Positions 30,739-40,280 of a stretch of 64,000 nt of DNA are shown here, piece after piece (the stretch's first letter is position 1; every line of letters begins with the position of its first letter). The notes under the pieces are model-generated. The model saw nothing but the letters and a program-made list of their open reading frames with translations, did no database searches and was not told where the DNA came from. The position numbers and the translations under genes were made by a program. Origin of the DNA: Jeotgalibacillus aurantiacus (lineage in GTDB: Bacteria; Bacillota; Bacilli; Bacillales; Jeotgalibacillaceae); NCBI RefSeq assembly GCF_020595125.1, contig NZ_JACNMS010000001.1, positions 186,001-250,000 on the forward strand. The letters are read 5' to 3'.

Positions 30739-33700
30739 TTAGTTTACAGTTACTTCATAAGTAGCTACTAAACCATTTTCAGAAACGAATGCAATTACTG
30801 CTGTTCCTGCTGCTACTGCAGTTACAGTACCGTCAGCAGCTACTGTTGCTACATCTTCGTCAGAAGAACTATAAGTTCCATCAGTTTCTGCACCAGCAGT
30901 AATATCTACTCCATACTGATCCTCAACCGTAAGCACTACTGAACCAGATGTAGTTGTTACAGTATCCAAAGCTAATGAATCATCAGCAAATGACACTGAA
31001 GTTGGTACCGGAGCCTCTGTAGATGTTGTAACAGTCAAAGTAGCTAGACGAGTCGCACCGTCAAATGCTGAAATAGTAGATGTTCCAGCACTTAATCCAA
31101 ATGCAACATCTCCAGTAATTCCAACTACACCAGGGGCTGAAGTTGACCAAGAAGTTACTTTTCCAGATACAAGTGCAACCTCTTTATTATCAGACGTCAT
31201 ACCCATAACAGTCAAAGTTTCAGCATAATCACTTGCAGCTGTATGAGCAGCATCAGCATATAATACGCCTACATCACTGATTGAGTAAGAAGTGATTTCA
31301 TCTTCTGCAACTGAAGCTAATGTTAATTCAAATGTATCTGTTCCACCTGGAAGAGAGATTTCAACAACTTCATTGTTATCATAATCTGAAGTACCTGTGA
31401 AAGTGAAAACATCAGTAGTTGCATTGAATGTTCCATCTCCACCATCTGTTGTTTGGGATGCAGTTACAGTATCAAATGAACCATCAACAGCTGATACAGA
31501 AATTTCTTCTGTTGTTAGGTTGAAGTCACGTCCGTACTGATCCTTTACAGTGATGTCACTGAAAGTAAGTTCTGCAGTCCCACCATCTTCATATCTTTCA
31601 GCAAGATCAACTGAAACGATTGAGTTAGCAACAGCTTCTTCTTGAACGTCAAGAGTTACAGTACCAACTGTCACCCCACCTTTAGTTGCAGTAAGAGTAA
31701 CCTCACCATCATCAAGTGTCGGAACTTGAAGTTTACCTTCAGAGTCAAAATCAACTGATGCTCCATTAACAACTAAATTGTTAGATGAAGTAAAAGTAAT
31801 TCCGTTTAATAGAGTACTATCCGGCGCAATAGCATCACCGTACTGATCTACTGCACTGAATGGAACTTCAACAGTTTCTGTAGCAGCAACTAATACACTT
31901 GGCTCAGAAAGGTTAAGAGCTTCTAATTCAGCAGCTTCTTCAACAGTTACTGTAAAGCTTGCAGTTTCACCAGTCGAGTTAATGATCGCTGTTACGATAG
32001 CTGTTCCAGCAGAAGCACCAGCTGTGAATAAAAGTTCTCCATCAGCATTAACTGTAAATGTATCTGGGTTTACAACTGAAAGATTAGAAGATGTAAATAG
32101 TACACCATCAATTGTTTCAGTGTTAGCAACTCCATCTGCGTTAGCAGTGTGAGTATCAAATTCAATTTCTTCACCAAACTGATTAGATAAAACATATGGT
32201 ACTTTCAATCCAGCGTTCGAAGGGGTAATTCTTACTTCACCTTCTAATGGCTCTACAGAACCAAATGAAACATCAGCTGCAGCTGGAATTTCAACAGCAG
32301 TTACAGTTTTTTGGATAGTTTCGCCTTGATAAGAGATAGTAACACGTACTTGATCCCCTACTGCAATTTGATCGTCATCGTTTCCAAGAACATCATCTGC
32401 ACCGTCAACATCCGTGAAAGAAATTTTACTTTCTGTCGCAGATCCAGTTAAAGATACGTTATTTGCACCAGTAACATTGAATGCTGTCGCTACAACTTCA
32501 TCTCCATCAATCTCCATGTCTGCTCCATATTGATTAACTACTTTAAAATCAATTGTTGCATTATTCATTGTAGAGAATGTATTAGAAATGATTTCAACTC
32601 CAGCTACTTCTTCTGCTTCAACAGTTACAGTTTCAACTAAAGCTTCTTCTGTAAGACCTTCAACTGTAACAGTGTAGTCTCCAGCAGGAAGATCAACTGC
32701 AGTTTCAAGTGTTGCTACAGTGCCTTCTTCATTGAAAGTGACGTCAGCATTGTAAACTACAGCACCTCTGCGTAGAGTAATCTCAGCATCTTCTGTGTTT
32801 ACAGCCTGGTTAAACGTTACAGCAAGTTGATTAGTGTTAACCGCCATTACACTCTCAACCATTACTTCACCAGTAAGAACAGGTACCTCTACTACAGCAC
32901 CATCAAATCCTACGATAGAAAGCTCAGTCACTTCAGAAAGGTCCTCTTCAACTTCAAAAGTGAATGTTGATGTGTGATCGTCAGCAGCAGCTGTTGCAGC
33001 TTCTACAGAACCTTCAACAACCGTTAGAGCTGGATCGAACTCAAGAGTAGATACAAGGTAAGCTGCTTCTTCTTCAGACACGTCGCCTTCGAAAGTTACA
33101 GATACTTTTCCGTCTACTACTTCAGCAGAAGCAATTCCGAACGTTTCAAGTGTGTAAGTTGCAGATGCTTCACCAATCATAAGTTCGATTTCTTCAGCAT
33201 CAAGACCAAGTACACGTACTGCTACGTCAAGGTCAGTGTGAGTGAACGTTACTGCAGTGCGGTCTTCGTTCCACTCAGGCATTAAGTTAAGAGCTGCAAG
33301 AAGCTCAGCAGATGCAGGCTCACCATTTACCATTACGCCAGCGTCAACAACTGATGCAAGTAATACGTCGTCAGATACATCTTCAGATACCATTTCATCG
33401 AAAGTAGCAGTGAACTCGTTACCTTCTTCGTTGAACATAAGTTCGAACGCTGGAAGTGGGATTGGAACTGGAATCGGATTAACTTCAAGCGCACGGATCA
33501 GGAATGAAGCAAACTGACCACGAAGCGTGTTGTCACGTGGATCGAATTCTGTTTGTGTTGTTACTTCGTTCTCGCGAAGGATGTTGATGTTTTCGCGGTG
33601 AACTTCGAAAGCAGCGTCAAGGTCAGTTACATCTGACTCAACGTTTTCAAGATCTTCAAGTCCGAAAGTACGAACAAGAACTGTTGCCATTTCCTGACGT

Positions 33701-34155
33701 GAGATTGTGTCAGAAGGGCGAACATTGTTGTTGCTTCCAACGAAGATTCCAGCTTCTTTCACTACTAGAGAAAGGCTGTAAAGTTCTTTGTCAGAGATTG
33801 ACTCAGGAATATCATTGAATGGTGTTACTTCTGAAAGGTCAACCATTTCCTGATAGTCTGCAAGTGTTTCAGCACCTGCTTGAGCAATTACGTAACGAGC
33901 AAGGATCTTGATAACGTGAGAACGTTTGATATCAGAGTAAGGCTTGAACGTTCCATCTGTGTAACCATTGATTAGACCAAGGTCAACAGCTTTGTAGATG
34001 TTTTCGCCGTGAACGTCTGTCACAGATACGTCAGTGAATGTTTTGCCTGCTTGTGCTTCCTGAGCGCCAGCAACTGGTGCTACTACAGATGCAACAAGAG
34101 CAGTTGTTACAGTACCCGCAAGAAACTTACGGTAAGACTTTGGTTGGTAAGCCAT
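30739..34155 (-). CDS. Major S-layer protein candidate (SLH plus Ig-like repeats)
   Basis: A 1138-aa protein. Signal peptide ending VASVVAPVAGAQEAQAG (about residue 35). Three SLH modules occupy about 35-235 (FTDVSVTDVHGENIYKAVDL; NDIPESISDKELYSLSLVVK; TDLDAAFEVHRENINILREN). The remaining ~900 residues are acidic, beta-rich, cysteine-free Ig-like repeats, ending in a BIG2-like domain (VATVAADGTVTAVAAGTAVI). The acidic mature part, lack of cysteine, strongly biased codon use, consensus promoter and strong terminator all point to the abundant S-layer subunit. SLH modules anchor it to the wall polymer. The SecA2/SlaP genes nearby probably export it. Ribosome site GGGAGG precedes the ATG. Confidence 0.92.
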   Translation of the reverse strand: MAYQPKSYRKFLAGTVTTALVASVVAPVAGAQEAQAGKTFTDVSVTDVHGENIYKAVDLGLINGYTDGTFKPYSDIKRSHVIKILARYVIAQAGAETLADYQEMVDLSEVTPFNDIPESISDKELYSLSLVVKEAGIFVGSNNNVRPSDTISRQEMATVLVRTFGLEDLENVESDVTDLDAAFEVHRENINILRENEVTTQTEFDPRDNTLRGQFASFLIRALEVNPIPVPIPLPAFELMFNEEGNEFTATFDEMVSEDVSDDVLLASVVDAGVMVNGEPASAELLAALNLMPEWNEDRTAVTFTHTDLDVAVRVLGLDAEEIELMIGEASATYTLETFGIASAEVVDGKVSVTFEGDVSEEEAAYLVSTLEFDPALTVVEGSVEAATAAADDHTSTFTFEVEEDLSEVTELSIVGFDGAVVEVPVLTGEVMVESVMAVNTNQLAVTFNQAVNTEDAEITLRRGAVVYNADVTFNEEGTVATLETAVDLPAGDYTVTVEGLTEEALVETVTVEAEEVAGVEIISNTFSTMNNATIDFKVVNQYGADMEIDGDEVVATAFNVTGANNVSLTGSATESKISFTDVDGADDVLGNDDDQIAVGDQVRVTISYQGETIQKTVTAVEIPAAADVSFGSVEPLEGEVRITPSNAGLKVPYVLSNQFGEEIEFDTHTANADGVANTETIDGVLFTSSNLSVVNPDTFTVNADGELLFTAGASAGTAIVTAIINSTGETASFTVTVEEAAELEALNLSEPSVLVAATETVEVPFSAVDQYGDAIAPDSTLLNGITFTSSNNLVVNGASVDFDSEGKLQVPTLDDGEVTLTATKGGVTVGTVTLDVQEEAVANSIVSVDLAERYEDGGTAELTFSDITVKDQYGRDFNLTTEEISVSAVDGSFDTVTASQTTDGGDGTFNATTDVFTFTGTSDYDNNEVVEISLPGGTDTFELTLASVAEDEITSYSISDVGVLYADAAHTAASDYAETLTVMGMTSDNKEVALVSGKVTSWSTSAPGVVGITGDVAFGLSAGTSTISAFDGATRLATLTVTTSTEAPVPTSVSFADDSLALDTVTTTSGSVVLTVEDQYGVDITAGAETDGTYSSSDEDVATVAADGTVTAVAAGTAVIAFVSENGLVATYEVTVN

Positions 34156-34265
34156 GTAAAAATTTCCTCCCTTAAATGGAAAATATATTAATGGTCTGCT
34201 TTTGAAGGATATGTATGTAGGTACTCATAAAGTCCTAAAAAGCACACCGTGAAGCTACACCCATC

Positions 34266-34294
34266 AGTATAGTCACAGACTCAAAGAATGTCAA
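34266..34294 (-). promoter_or_regulatory. Consensus sigma-A promoter of the S-layer gene
   Basis: On the minus strand TTGACA (34294-34289) and TATACT (34271-34266) are separated by exactly 17 bp. Transcription would begin near 34259, giving a leader of about 100 nt before the ATG at 34155. A near-perfect promoter fits a highly expressed surface protein. The rest of the 34156-34673 gap is AT-rich and shows no gene. Confidence 0.8.
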
Positions 34295-34673
34295 ACATTT
34301 TACAAAATGTCATTTATTCATATAAATTGACAAATCATAGAATATTTCGTATTCCTCTCGCCTTCCTTTATTCTACAAGATGACAGGAATATTTCAATCT
34401 TTTTTTCTGTTTTTTTCGAAGAAAACTGTCTTTACAACCTTTTTTTGAGTAGAATTTTCTGACCATTATATAAACAAACCCTTATGAAATATAGCTGTAA
34501 CGGTTGTTACATTAAGTTCCAGTCCGGTGTCATTCAAGAAAACTTTTCCCTATTTACAATGACTTTTATCCTTTTTACAGAATATTAATTGTATTTTTAC
34601 AAAAAATAAAACTGGCGAAAAAAGTCCCGAATATCCTTTTTACACCAGCTTTAATATTTACTATTCTATGAAA

Positions 34674-36095
34674 TTACTTCTCTTCCATCAGTCTGATAGT
34701 CCTTTCGACAAACAACGCGTATTGGCCACGCGTCACATCTCTCCATGGATTAAAAGCACGATCAGCGTCAGCTACTGTAATGTCATTATAAACAAGTGTG
34801 GAAATGTCAGGGTAGTTCGCATCTGTGACAGCAATATCACGAATCCTGATCACGCCCGTCGGATCTTCATACACATCTCCAAATGCTCTATTAAGGATAG
34901 AAGCCATCTGTGAACGCTTCAGCGGTTTCGTTGCATCCATCGTACCGCCACGTCCCATAATATTGTGGTATTCCATAATCGCAAGATCCTCATATCCTGG
35001 AGTGGACGGCGTCAGATCCGGTGATTTCACCACATAGTTATCAGGCTTTGTCAGACCGAGTGCCCGTACAATCAGTGCAGCGGCATGACGTCTCTCCAGT
35101 ACACTTCGCTCGCGGTAAGTGCCATCTGTATACCCATTAATAATGCCTCTATGCTGAAGATAGGCAACGGCTGTCTCTACCTCACCTGTATTCAGATCCG
35201 AGAACACCTTCAGATCGTCGCTTGATTGGAGATTTGAACTTGCGATGTATCCAGTCCCAAAGTTTCCTTTCACTTCATAAAACACGTACTGATTTGCTTC
35301 ACCGGTTGCTTCATACGGTCCACCAGTGATCTGCATTGGCGTATAATGATTAATCCGCTCAGGAGTTGCATCCGTGATACTTTCTCTTAAGTTGGAATAA
35401 GAAAGGTCTTCATTATAGGAGAAAACCATATCCCCGATCTCAGCCAACTGAAGACTCTCTGTTTCTGTTGGCCAGGTGTAATCCAGATCTGCCGGGAATC
35501 GCATAATGAGGCGATCTTCATCCGTATCACCATAATTGATTGTTAGTTCCGGCGTCTCCCCGAGCGGAATCAGACTGTAATTACGCACATAATCAAACAC
35601 CCGCTCCTGATAAGACGATACAGGATGCGTACCAGGATCATTAATCTCACTTAACCCGTTATACGCCATCACCGCAAAATACCAGGACTCAAGATCATGC
35701 AGCTCGTTGTCATTCACAAGTGGCAAATTCAGATTCTTCTTTCTCAACAGATGATCCGCTGCCTGTTCGATATGATACTTTACATCAGACTCCAGACGAT
35801 CCGTATCTATCTGGTAACGTGAAATCTCCTCCGGTGTCAGCGTCAGCTGCATCAGCCCAATACCGCCGTCATCCGTCCGAATCGCTTTCCCATTCTCATC
35901 AAAATGAACAAAACCCTTACTCTCCGCATACGCCATTGCCTTTAAAATTTCAGGAGGAATGCCCTTATCCCGTCCAACCTCCGTTAACAGCTCCTTAAAC
36001 CCCTGCACATCATTTTCCGCCGCGGCTGCTCCATCTGCTCCAAAAATCCCGGCAGACAGCACCGCAGCCGCGGTAAAAGTCATAACCTTCTTCAA
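34674..36095 (-). CDS. SLH-anchored lytic transglycosylase-like protein
   Basis: A 473-aa protein with a TTG start at 36095 placed after GGGGGAGGCGTA; longer in-frame starts exist but lie upstream of that site. Signal peptide (LKKVMTFTAAAVLSAGIFGA, then DGAAAAEN). SLT-type domain: PPEILKAMAYAESKGF with the catalytic glutamate, then DDGGIGLMQLTLTPEEISRY and WYFAVMAYNGLSEIN. A central SH3-like stretch follows (GPYEATGEANQYVFYEVKGN). Three SLH modules close it (NTGEVETAVAYLQHRGIING; LERRHAAALIVRALGL; RSQMASILNRAF). It would cleave peptidoglycan at the wall, perhaps opening the wall for S-layer assembly. Confidence 0.88.
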   Translation of the reverse strand: MKKVMTFTAAAVLSAGIFGADGAAAAENDVQGFKELLTEVGRDKGIPPEILKAMAYAESKGFVHFDENGKAIRTDDGGIGLMQLTLTPEEISRYQIDTDRLESDVKYHIEQAADHLLRKKNLNLPLVNDNELHDLESWYFAVMAYNGLSEINDPGTHPVSSYQERVFDYVRNYSLIPLGETPELTINYGDTDEDRLIMRFPADLDYTWPTETESLQLAEIGDMVFSYNEDLSYSNLRESITDATPERINHYTPMQITGGPYEATGEANQYVFYEVKGNFGTGYIASSNLQSSDDLKVFSDLNTGEVETAVAYLQHRGIINGYTDGTYRERSVLERRHAAALIVRALGLTKPDNYVVKSPDLTPSTPGYEDLAIMEYHNIMGRGGTMDATKPLKRSQMASILNRAFGDVYEDPTGVIRIRDIAVTDANYPDISTLVYNDITVADADRAFNPWRDVTRGQYALFVERTIRLMEEK

Positions 36096-36275
36096 TACGC
36101 CTCCCCCTTTAGCATTGCACTTCCCTCTAACCATACCATAATTACCATTCCCATCCATGCAATTTTCCTAATATTCTAATGTCATAACTGGCAGTTAATG
36201 CTATACTGTAAGGTGTTTGTAACACTTTCAAAAAAGTTTCGTAATGTTAATTTTTATTTCGCGATTATTAGTTGA

Positions 36276-36450
36276 TCGAAGCGGAGGGCAGGCGACTACT
36301 GCGGCCTCAGAAAAGCGGAGGCGACTCGTACAGCCCCGACAAGGATGAGTCAAAGATGATAAAGAGGGCTGACCTTCGCCCTCATTCAGCTTTGACTTAT
36401 GACCTCGAGGGGCTAGTCGCCGGAGCTGGAAAAAGGAAAGCGCCTCCCGG
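36276..36450. repeat. Bacillaceae-type GC-rich intergenic repeat
   Basis: GAAGCGGAGGGCAGGCGACT, then AAAAGCGGAGGCGACTCG and GGGGCTAGTCGCCGGAGCTG. Long arms such as GGCGACT / AGTCGCC can pair. The sequence shares the AAAAGCGGAGGCG core with the element at 39865. Such elements are scattered between genes in Bacillus relatives. It occupies most of the gap before secA2. Confidence 0.6.
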
Positions 36451-36494
36451 AGCGGAGATCAACGATTCAGAAAACCATACAAGGAGCGTACACC

Positions 36495-38870
36495 ATGATT
36501 ACACTCATCAAAAAAATCACCGGCTCCCGGGACGACCGGCAGCTCAAGGACTACCGGAAACACGTCCAGGAGATCAATAAACTGGAAGAATCCATCTCCC
36601 TTTTAACCGACGAAGAGCTGCGAGCGCAGACAGCCCGTTTCAGAGAACGTCTCACAGACGGCGAAGAACTGTCAGATATCCGTAACGAAGCCTTTGCCAC
36701 AGTTCGCGAAGCCTCAAAACGCGTTCTCGGCATGCGCCACTTTGACGTTCAGCTGATCGGCGGACTTGCACTATCTGACAGCAACATCGCAGAAATGCCA
36801 ACGGGAGAAGGAAAAACACTTGTTGCCTCCCTTCCTTCCTACCTGCATGCACTTGAAGGGAAAGGCGTACACGTCATCACAGTAAACGAATATCTTGCCA
36901 GGCGTGACCGCGACTTAATTGGACAGGTTCACGAATATCTTGGTTTATCAGTCAGCTTGAACATCCCTGGCATCGATCCGGATCGCAAACGGATGGCCTA
37001 TAAGGCTGATATTACATACGGAATTGGCAGTGAGTATGGCTTTGACTATCTGCGCGACAACATGGTCTACGATCTGAATGAGCGCGTGCAGCGTCCGCTT
37101 CATTTTGCGATCATTGATGAAGTGGACAGTGTACTGATTGATGAAGCAAAAACACCGTTAATCATTGCCGGAAAAGACGGGATCAGTACTGAACTTAGCT
37201 ATCTGTGTGCCCGCATTGTGAAAGGCTTTGAAGAAGGCACTGAGTTCCACTTTGATCTGGAAACAAAAACAACGAACCTGACAGAAGAAGGAATTGCCAA
37301 GATTGAACGGGGCTTTGATATCGACAACCTGTATGACCTGGAGCACCAGACACTTTATCATTATGTCATTCAGGCGCTGCGGGCACGCGTTATGTTCAAG
37401 CGCGATGTGGATTACATCGTGAAGGAAGGTAAAATTCTTCTGATCGATATGTTTACAGGACGTGCCATGGAAGGCCGTTCGTTAAGTAACGGGCTTCATC
37501 AGGCGATCGAAGCCAAAGAAGGTCTGGAAGTCACGGAGGAAAACAAAACCCAGGCTGCCATCACCATCCAGAACTATTTTAGAAAATATGAAAAGCTTGC
37601 AGGGATGACCGGAACGGCTAAAACCGAAGAAAAAGAGCTTCGCGACATTTACAACCTCGGCGTTGTTCAGGTCCCAACAAACAAACCGATTGCCCGTGAA
37701 GATCTTGAAGACCGTATTTTTGATACGATTGAACAAAAGTATGAAAATGCTGTAGACCGCGCTGAGGAAATGCACCAGTTCGGCCGCCCGGTTTTAATCG
37801 GTACAACCTCCATTATCCAATCAGAACTAGTGTCTAAAGCATTGAAAAAGCGCGGACTGCCGCATGAAGTACTGAATGCGAAAAGTGTTGAACAGGAAGT
37901 CCGTCTGATCTCGATGGCAGGACAAAAAGGCAATATCACTGTGGCTACCAATATGGCCGGCCGGGGAACGGATATTGTACTCGGTGAAGGTGTGCGCGAG
38001 CTTGGCGGTCTGTATGTGATCGGCACTGAACGTCATGAATCCCGCCGTATTGATAACCAGCTAAAAGGTCGATCAGGGCGTCAGGGTGATCCTGGAACGG
38101 CGGAATTCTTCGTTTCACTCGAAGATGAGATGTACCGTCGATTTGCCGGCGAAGAGCTTGAAAAGTTAAAGAGCAAAATCAGTTCAAATAAAAACGGGGA
38201 AATCACAAACAAAAAAGTAAAAGAGTTCATTGATCGAGTACAGCGGATTTGTGAAGGCGCGAACTTCTCTATGCGTGAATATAACCTGAAGCTGGATGAT
38301 GTCCTTGGGCTGCAGCGGGCAACCATTTACGACCTGCGCGACAAGCTGCTTGAGCGTGAAGCCGTCCACCCGATTCTGAAGAAAATCATCTCCTCTCATG
38401 TGGAGGAAGAAATCCGCATGCAGTGTCCTGAGGATGAGCCGGAAGAATCGTGGGAGCTTGAACTGTTAAAAGAAAACCTTTCTTACATGATTCCGACTGC
38501 TGAATTTGATTTTATAAATGAGGAAACACCTTATAAAGCAATGAAAAAGCAGATTAAAGAAGCAACAGATCATTATGTGGAGCTTGTAGATGAGCACCTG
38601 AAGGAACCGGAATTCGCTGAAAAACTGAGACGTTTTCTGTTATCAAGAACAGACTACTACTGGTTACGTCATATTGATGCGATGGACCGCCTGAAGGAAG
38701 GCGTAGGACTCAGAAGCTATTCACAGGAAGATCCAATGCGTCAGTATCAGCGTGAAGGCCTTGAACTGTTCCGCATGATGCACTATCAGCTTGAGCAGGA
38801 TGTAAGCCGTCAGACCGCGCAGCTAATCACACAAATGGAAAAACGAAAGAACGGAGTGACAACAACATGA
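36495..38870 (+). CDS. secA2: Accessory protein translocase ATPase SecA2
   Basis: A 791-aa SecA-family motor. It has Walker A EMPTGEGKTLVASLPSYLHA, Walker B FAIIDEVDSVLIDEAKTPLI, the preprotein cross-linking region, the second motor domain (MAGRGTDIVLGEGVRELGGL, then GRSGRQGDPGTAEFFVSLED) and the two-helix finger region (YYWLRHIDAMDRLKEGVGLR). It lacks the C-terminal zinc-binding tail of housekeeping SecA and is shorter, ending MEKRKNGVTTT. It overlaps slaP by 4 bp. In Bacillus anthracis SecA2 with SlaP secretes S-layer proteins; the S-layer gene here is about 2.3 kb away. AGGAGCGTACACC precedes the ATG. Confidence 0.95.
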   Translation: MITLIKKITGSRDDRQLKDYRKHVQEINKLEESISLLTDEELRAQTARFRERLTDGEELSDIRNEAFATVREASKRVLGMRHFDVQLIGGLALSDSNIAEMPTGEGKTLVASLPSYLHALEGKGVHVITVNEYLARRDRDLIGQVHEYLGLSVSLNIPGIDPDRKRMAYKADITYGIGSEYGFDYLRDNMVYDLNERVQRPLHFAIIDEVDSVLIDEAKTPLIIAGKDGISTELSYLCARIVKGFEEGTEFHFDLETKTTNLTEEGIAKIERGFDIDNLYDLEHQTLYHYVIQALRARVMFKRDVDYIVKEGKILLIDMFTGRAMEGRSLSNGLHQAIEAKEGLEVTEENKTQAAITIQNYFRKYEKLAGMTGTAKTEEKELRDIYNLGVVQVPTNKPIAREDLEDRIFDTIEQKYENAVDRAEEMHQFGRPVLIGTTSIIQSELVSKALKKRGLPHEVLNAKSVEQEVRLISMAGQKGNITVATNMAGRGTDIVLGEGVRELGGLYVIGTERHESRRIDNQLKGRSGRQGDPGTAEFFVSLEDEMYRRFAGEELEKLKSKISSNKNGEITNKKVKEFIDRVQRICEGANFSMREYNLKLDDVLGLQRATIYDLRDKLLEREAVHPILKKIISSHVEEEIRMQCPEDEPEESWELELLKENLSYMIPTAEFDFINEETPYKAMKKQIKEATDHYVELVDEHLKEPEFAEKLRRFLLSRTDYYWLRHIDAMDRLKEGVGLRSYSQEDPMRQYQREGLELFRMMHYQLEQDVSRQTAQLITQMEKRKNGVTTT

Positions 38871-39772
38871 GCTGGCTGAAAAAATTCACACGTGATAAAA
38901 AGAAACAAGGTAAAGACCATGCAGTATCCTCTGATGAAGTGCTCGGCACATCATCAGACGGTTCAGGAGAAGAACAAATCAAAACCAGGCTTTCCATTCA
39001 TCCGCAGGCGCAGGTAAATGATGAGAGCAAATACTTCTATCAGTTTTTAAATAATGAACTTCCTGATCTGAAGCGCAACCAGCTTTCTCTATCCGGTATT
39101 GATCTCGAGCATCACGAAAAAACCGGAATGGTCAGCGTAACAGCCTTTGTCCGCACGAGCCTTGAAAAGCCTGTTACTTTAGGCAAGACAACATTACTGC
39201 TACTTAATCCTGAAGGCGAACGAATTGCCCGTAAGGAGTTTGATCTTGCAGAACTAGGCGAGCTTCCGGCAGAAAGCAGCCGTCCATGGCAGTTTGATTT
39301 TGAGAAGAAGACCATTGAGGCTAAAGAAATTCCTTCTGAAGACTGGCAGCTTGCTTTTGAATTAAAACCAAAAGAAGTGCCACATCGTCTTGAGCTTGAT
39401 GAAAACTGGGAGAAATCACTTGCTGTAGAAGAGCAGGAAAAGCTTTCAGCATTCGTCCAAAACACCGAACCGCCAAAACCAGGGGAAGTCAATTTCCTCG
39501 GACTGCAGCAGGCGATGAAACAGGACGGCAGTCTCCACGTCACACTGCTGATCCGTAACGGCAGTCAGAAAAACATCTCACTCGAGCAGCTTCCACTTGT
39601 GATTGAAGATGCAAAAGGAGATGTCGTGGCAAAAGGCGGCTTCAAGCTTGGACCGCTAAGCGTATCATCCAACACAAGCAAACCATGGACCTTCATCTTC
39701 CCAAAAGAAATGGTTCAAAAAACAGACGCTGACTTCAGCCGCTGGAAAGCCTATCCACCTCAGCAGGCATAG
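38867..39772 (+). CDS. slaP: Accessory Sec system S-layer assembly protein SlaP
   Basis: A 301-aa hydrophilic protein with two related halves. In each, a beta-rich domain contains phrases such as GMVSVTAFVRTSLEKPVTLG, ESSRPWQFDFEKKTI in half one, and SLHVTLLIRNGSQKNISLEQ, NTSKPWTFIFPKEMV in half two. This internal duplication is the hallmark of the SLAP family that works with SecA2. It has no signal peptide, so it acts on the cytoplasmic side. Its ATG overlaps the secA2 stop (ATGA), giving coupled translation. A strong terminator follows. Confidence 0.92.
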   Translation: MSWLKKFTRDKKKQGKDHAVSSDEVLGTSSDGSGEEQIKTRLSIHPQAQVNDESKYFYQFLNNELPDLKRNQLSLSGIDLEHHEKTGMVSVTAFVRTSLEKPVTLGKTTLLLLNPEGERIARKEFDLAELGELPAESSRPWQFDFEKKTIEAKEIPSEDWQLAFELKPKEVPHRLELDENWEKSLAVEEQEKLSAFVQNTEPPKPGEVNFLGLQQAMKQDGSLHVTLLIRNGSQKNISLEQLPLVIEDAKGDVVAKGGFKLGPLSVSSNTSKPWTFIFPKEMVQKTDADFSRWKAYPPQQA

Positions 39773-39785
39773 GAATTCAATCATA

Positions 39786-39819
39786 AAACCCCCTTGCGAA
39801 ACGATTCGCAGGGGGTTTT
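39786..39819 (+). terminator. Terminator of the secA2-slaP operon
   Basis: CCCCCTTGCGAA pairs with TTCGCAGGGGG (one bulged T) around a 4-nt loop and is followed by TTTTG. Confidence 0.88.
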
Positions 39820-39864
39820 GTCTTGGATAATACATGATAGAAAATAACAATTCTACCTAAAGTG

Positions 39865-40125
39865 ACGGGGACATCCGAAGACTCCTGTGGCGGAAAGGGA
39901 CAGGTGAAACCGACTAAAGCGCAGGCGGGTTCACCGCCCGGCCTAGGAAAAGCGGAGGCGGGCGTTTAGGGACGTACAAACTGGACTGGCACCGACGGAG
40001 ATAAAGGAAACACAGCGAACGCAGTGAGCTGATGTTGACTTATCGTACGAGGGGGCTGGAAGTTTGCTAGTCCCTGCCCGACAGAGCTCGACAGCGGAAA
40101 GCGTAGGATGTCCTCGTCACGGTTT
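39865..40125. repeat. Bacillaceae-type GC-rich intergenic repeat
   Basis: GGGGACATCCGAAGACTCCT begins the element and GCGTAGGATGTCCTCGTCAC ends it, so the two ends (GACATCC / GGATGTC) pair. Inside are GGCGGGTTCACCGCCCGGCC, AAAAGCGGAGGCGGGCG and GGGGGCTGGAAGTTTGCTAG. It is a large imperfect palindrome resembling the common GACTCCTG...AAAGCGGA repeats of Bacillus relatives. It fills the gap between the secA2-slaP operon and the polymer gene cluster. Confidence 0.65.
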
Positions 40126-40152
40126 TTCAAAAAAATCTGCTGGCTGAAAATG

Positions 40153-40185
40153 AAAAAGCGCCCTTCAAAAAGAGCGCTCCCGGCC
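40153..40185 (-). terminator. Probable terminator of the wall-polymer gene cluster
   Basis: On the minus strand AGCGCTCTTTTTGAAGGGCG forms a short AGCGC / GCGCT stem followed by TTTTTC. It lies about 100 bp after the last minus-strand stop (40281). Confidence 0.6.
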
Positions 40186-40280
40186 ACCAACCAGCCTGTT
40201 TTATATTCTAGAGGAAAAATTTATCTGCCCTTACAGTTTACCATCTATTTCTTCTATTCACAATCTTTGTTTTTTTATTA

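Noticed and set aside
33242-33517. Serine-rich plus-strand frame inside the S-layer gene
   Set aside because: Antisense shadow caused by the strongly biased codon use of the S-layer gene.
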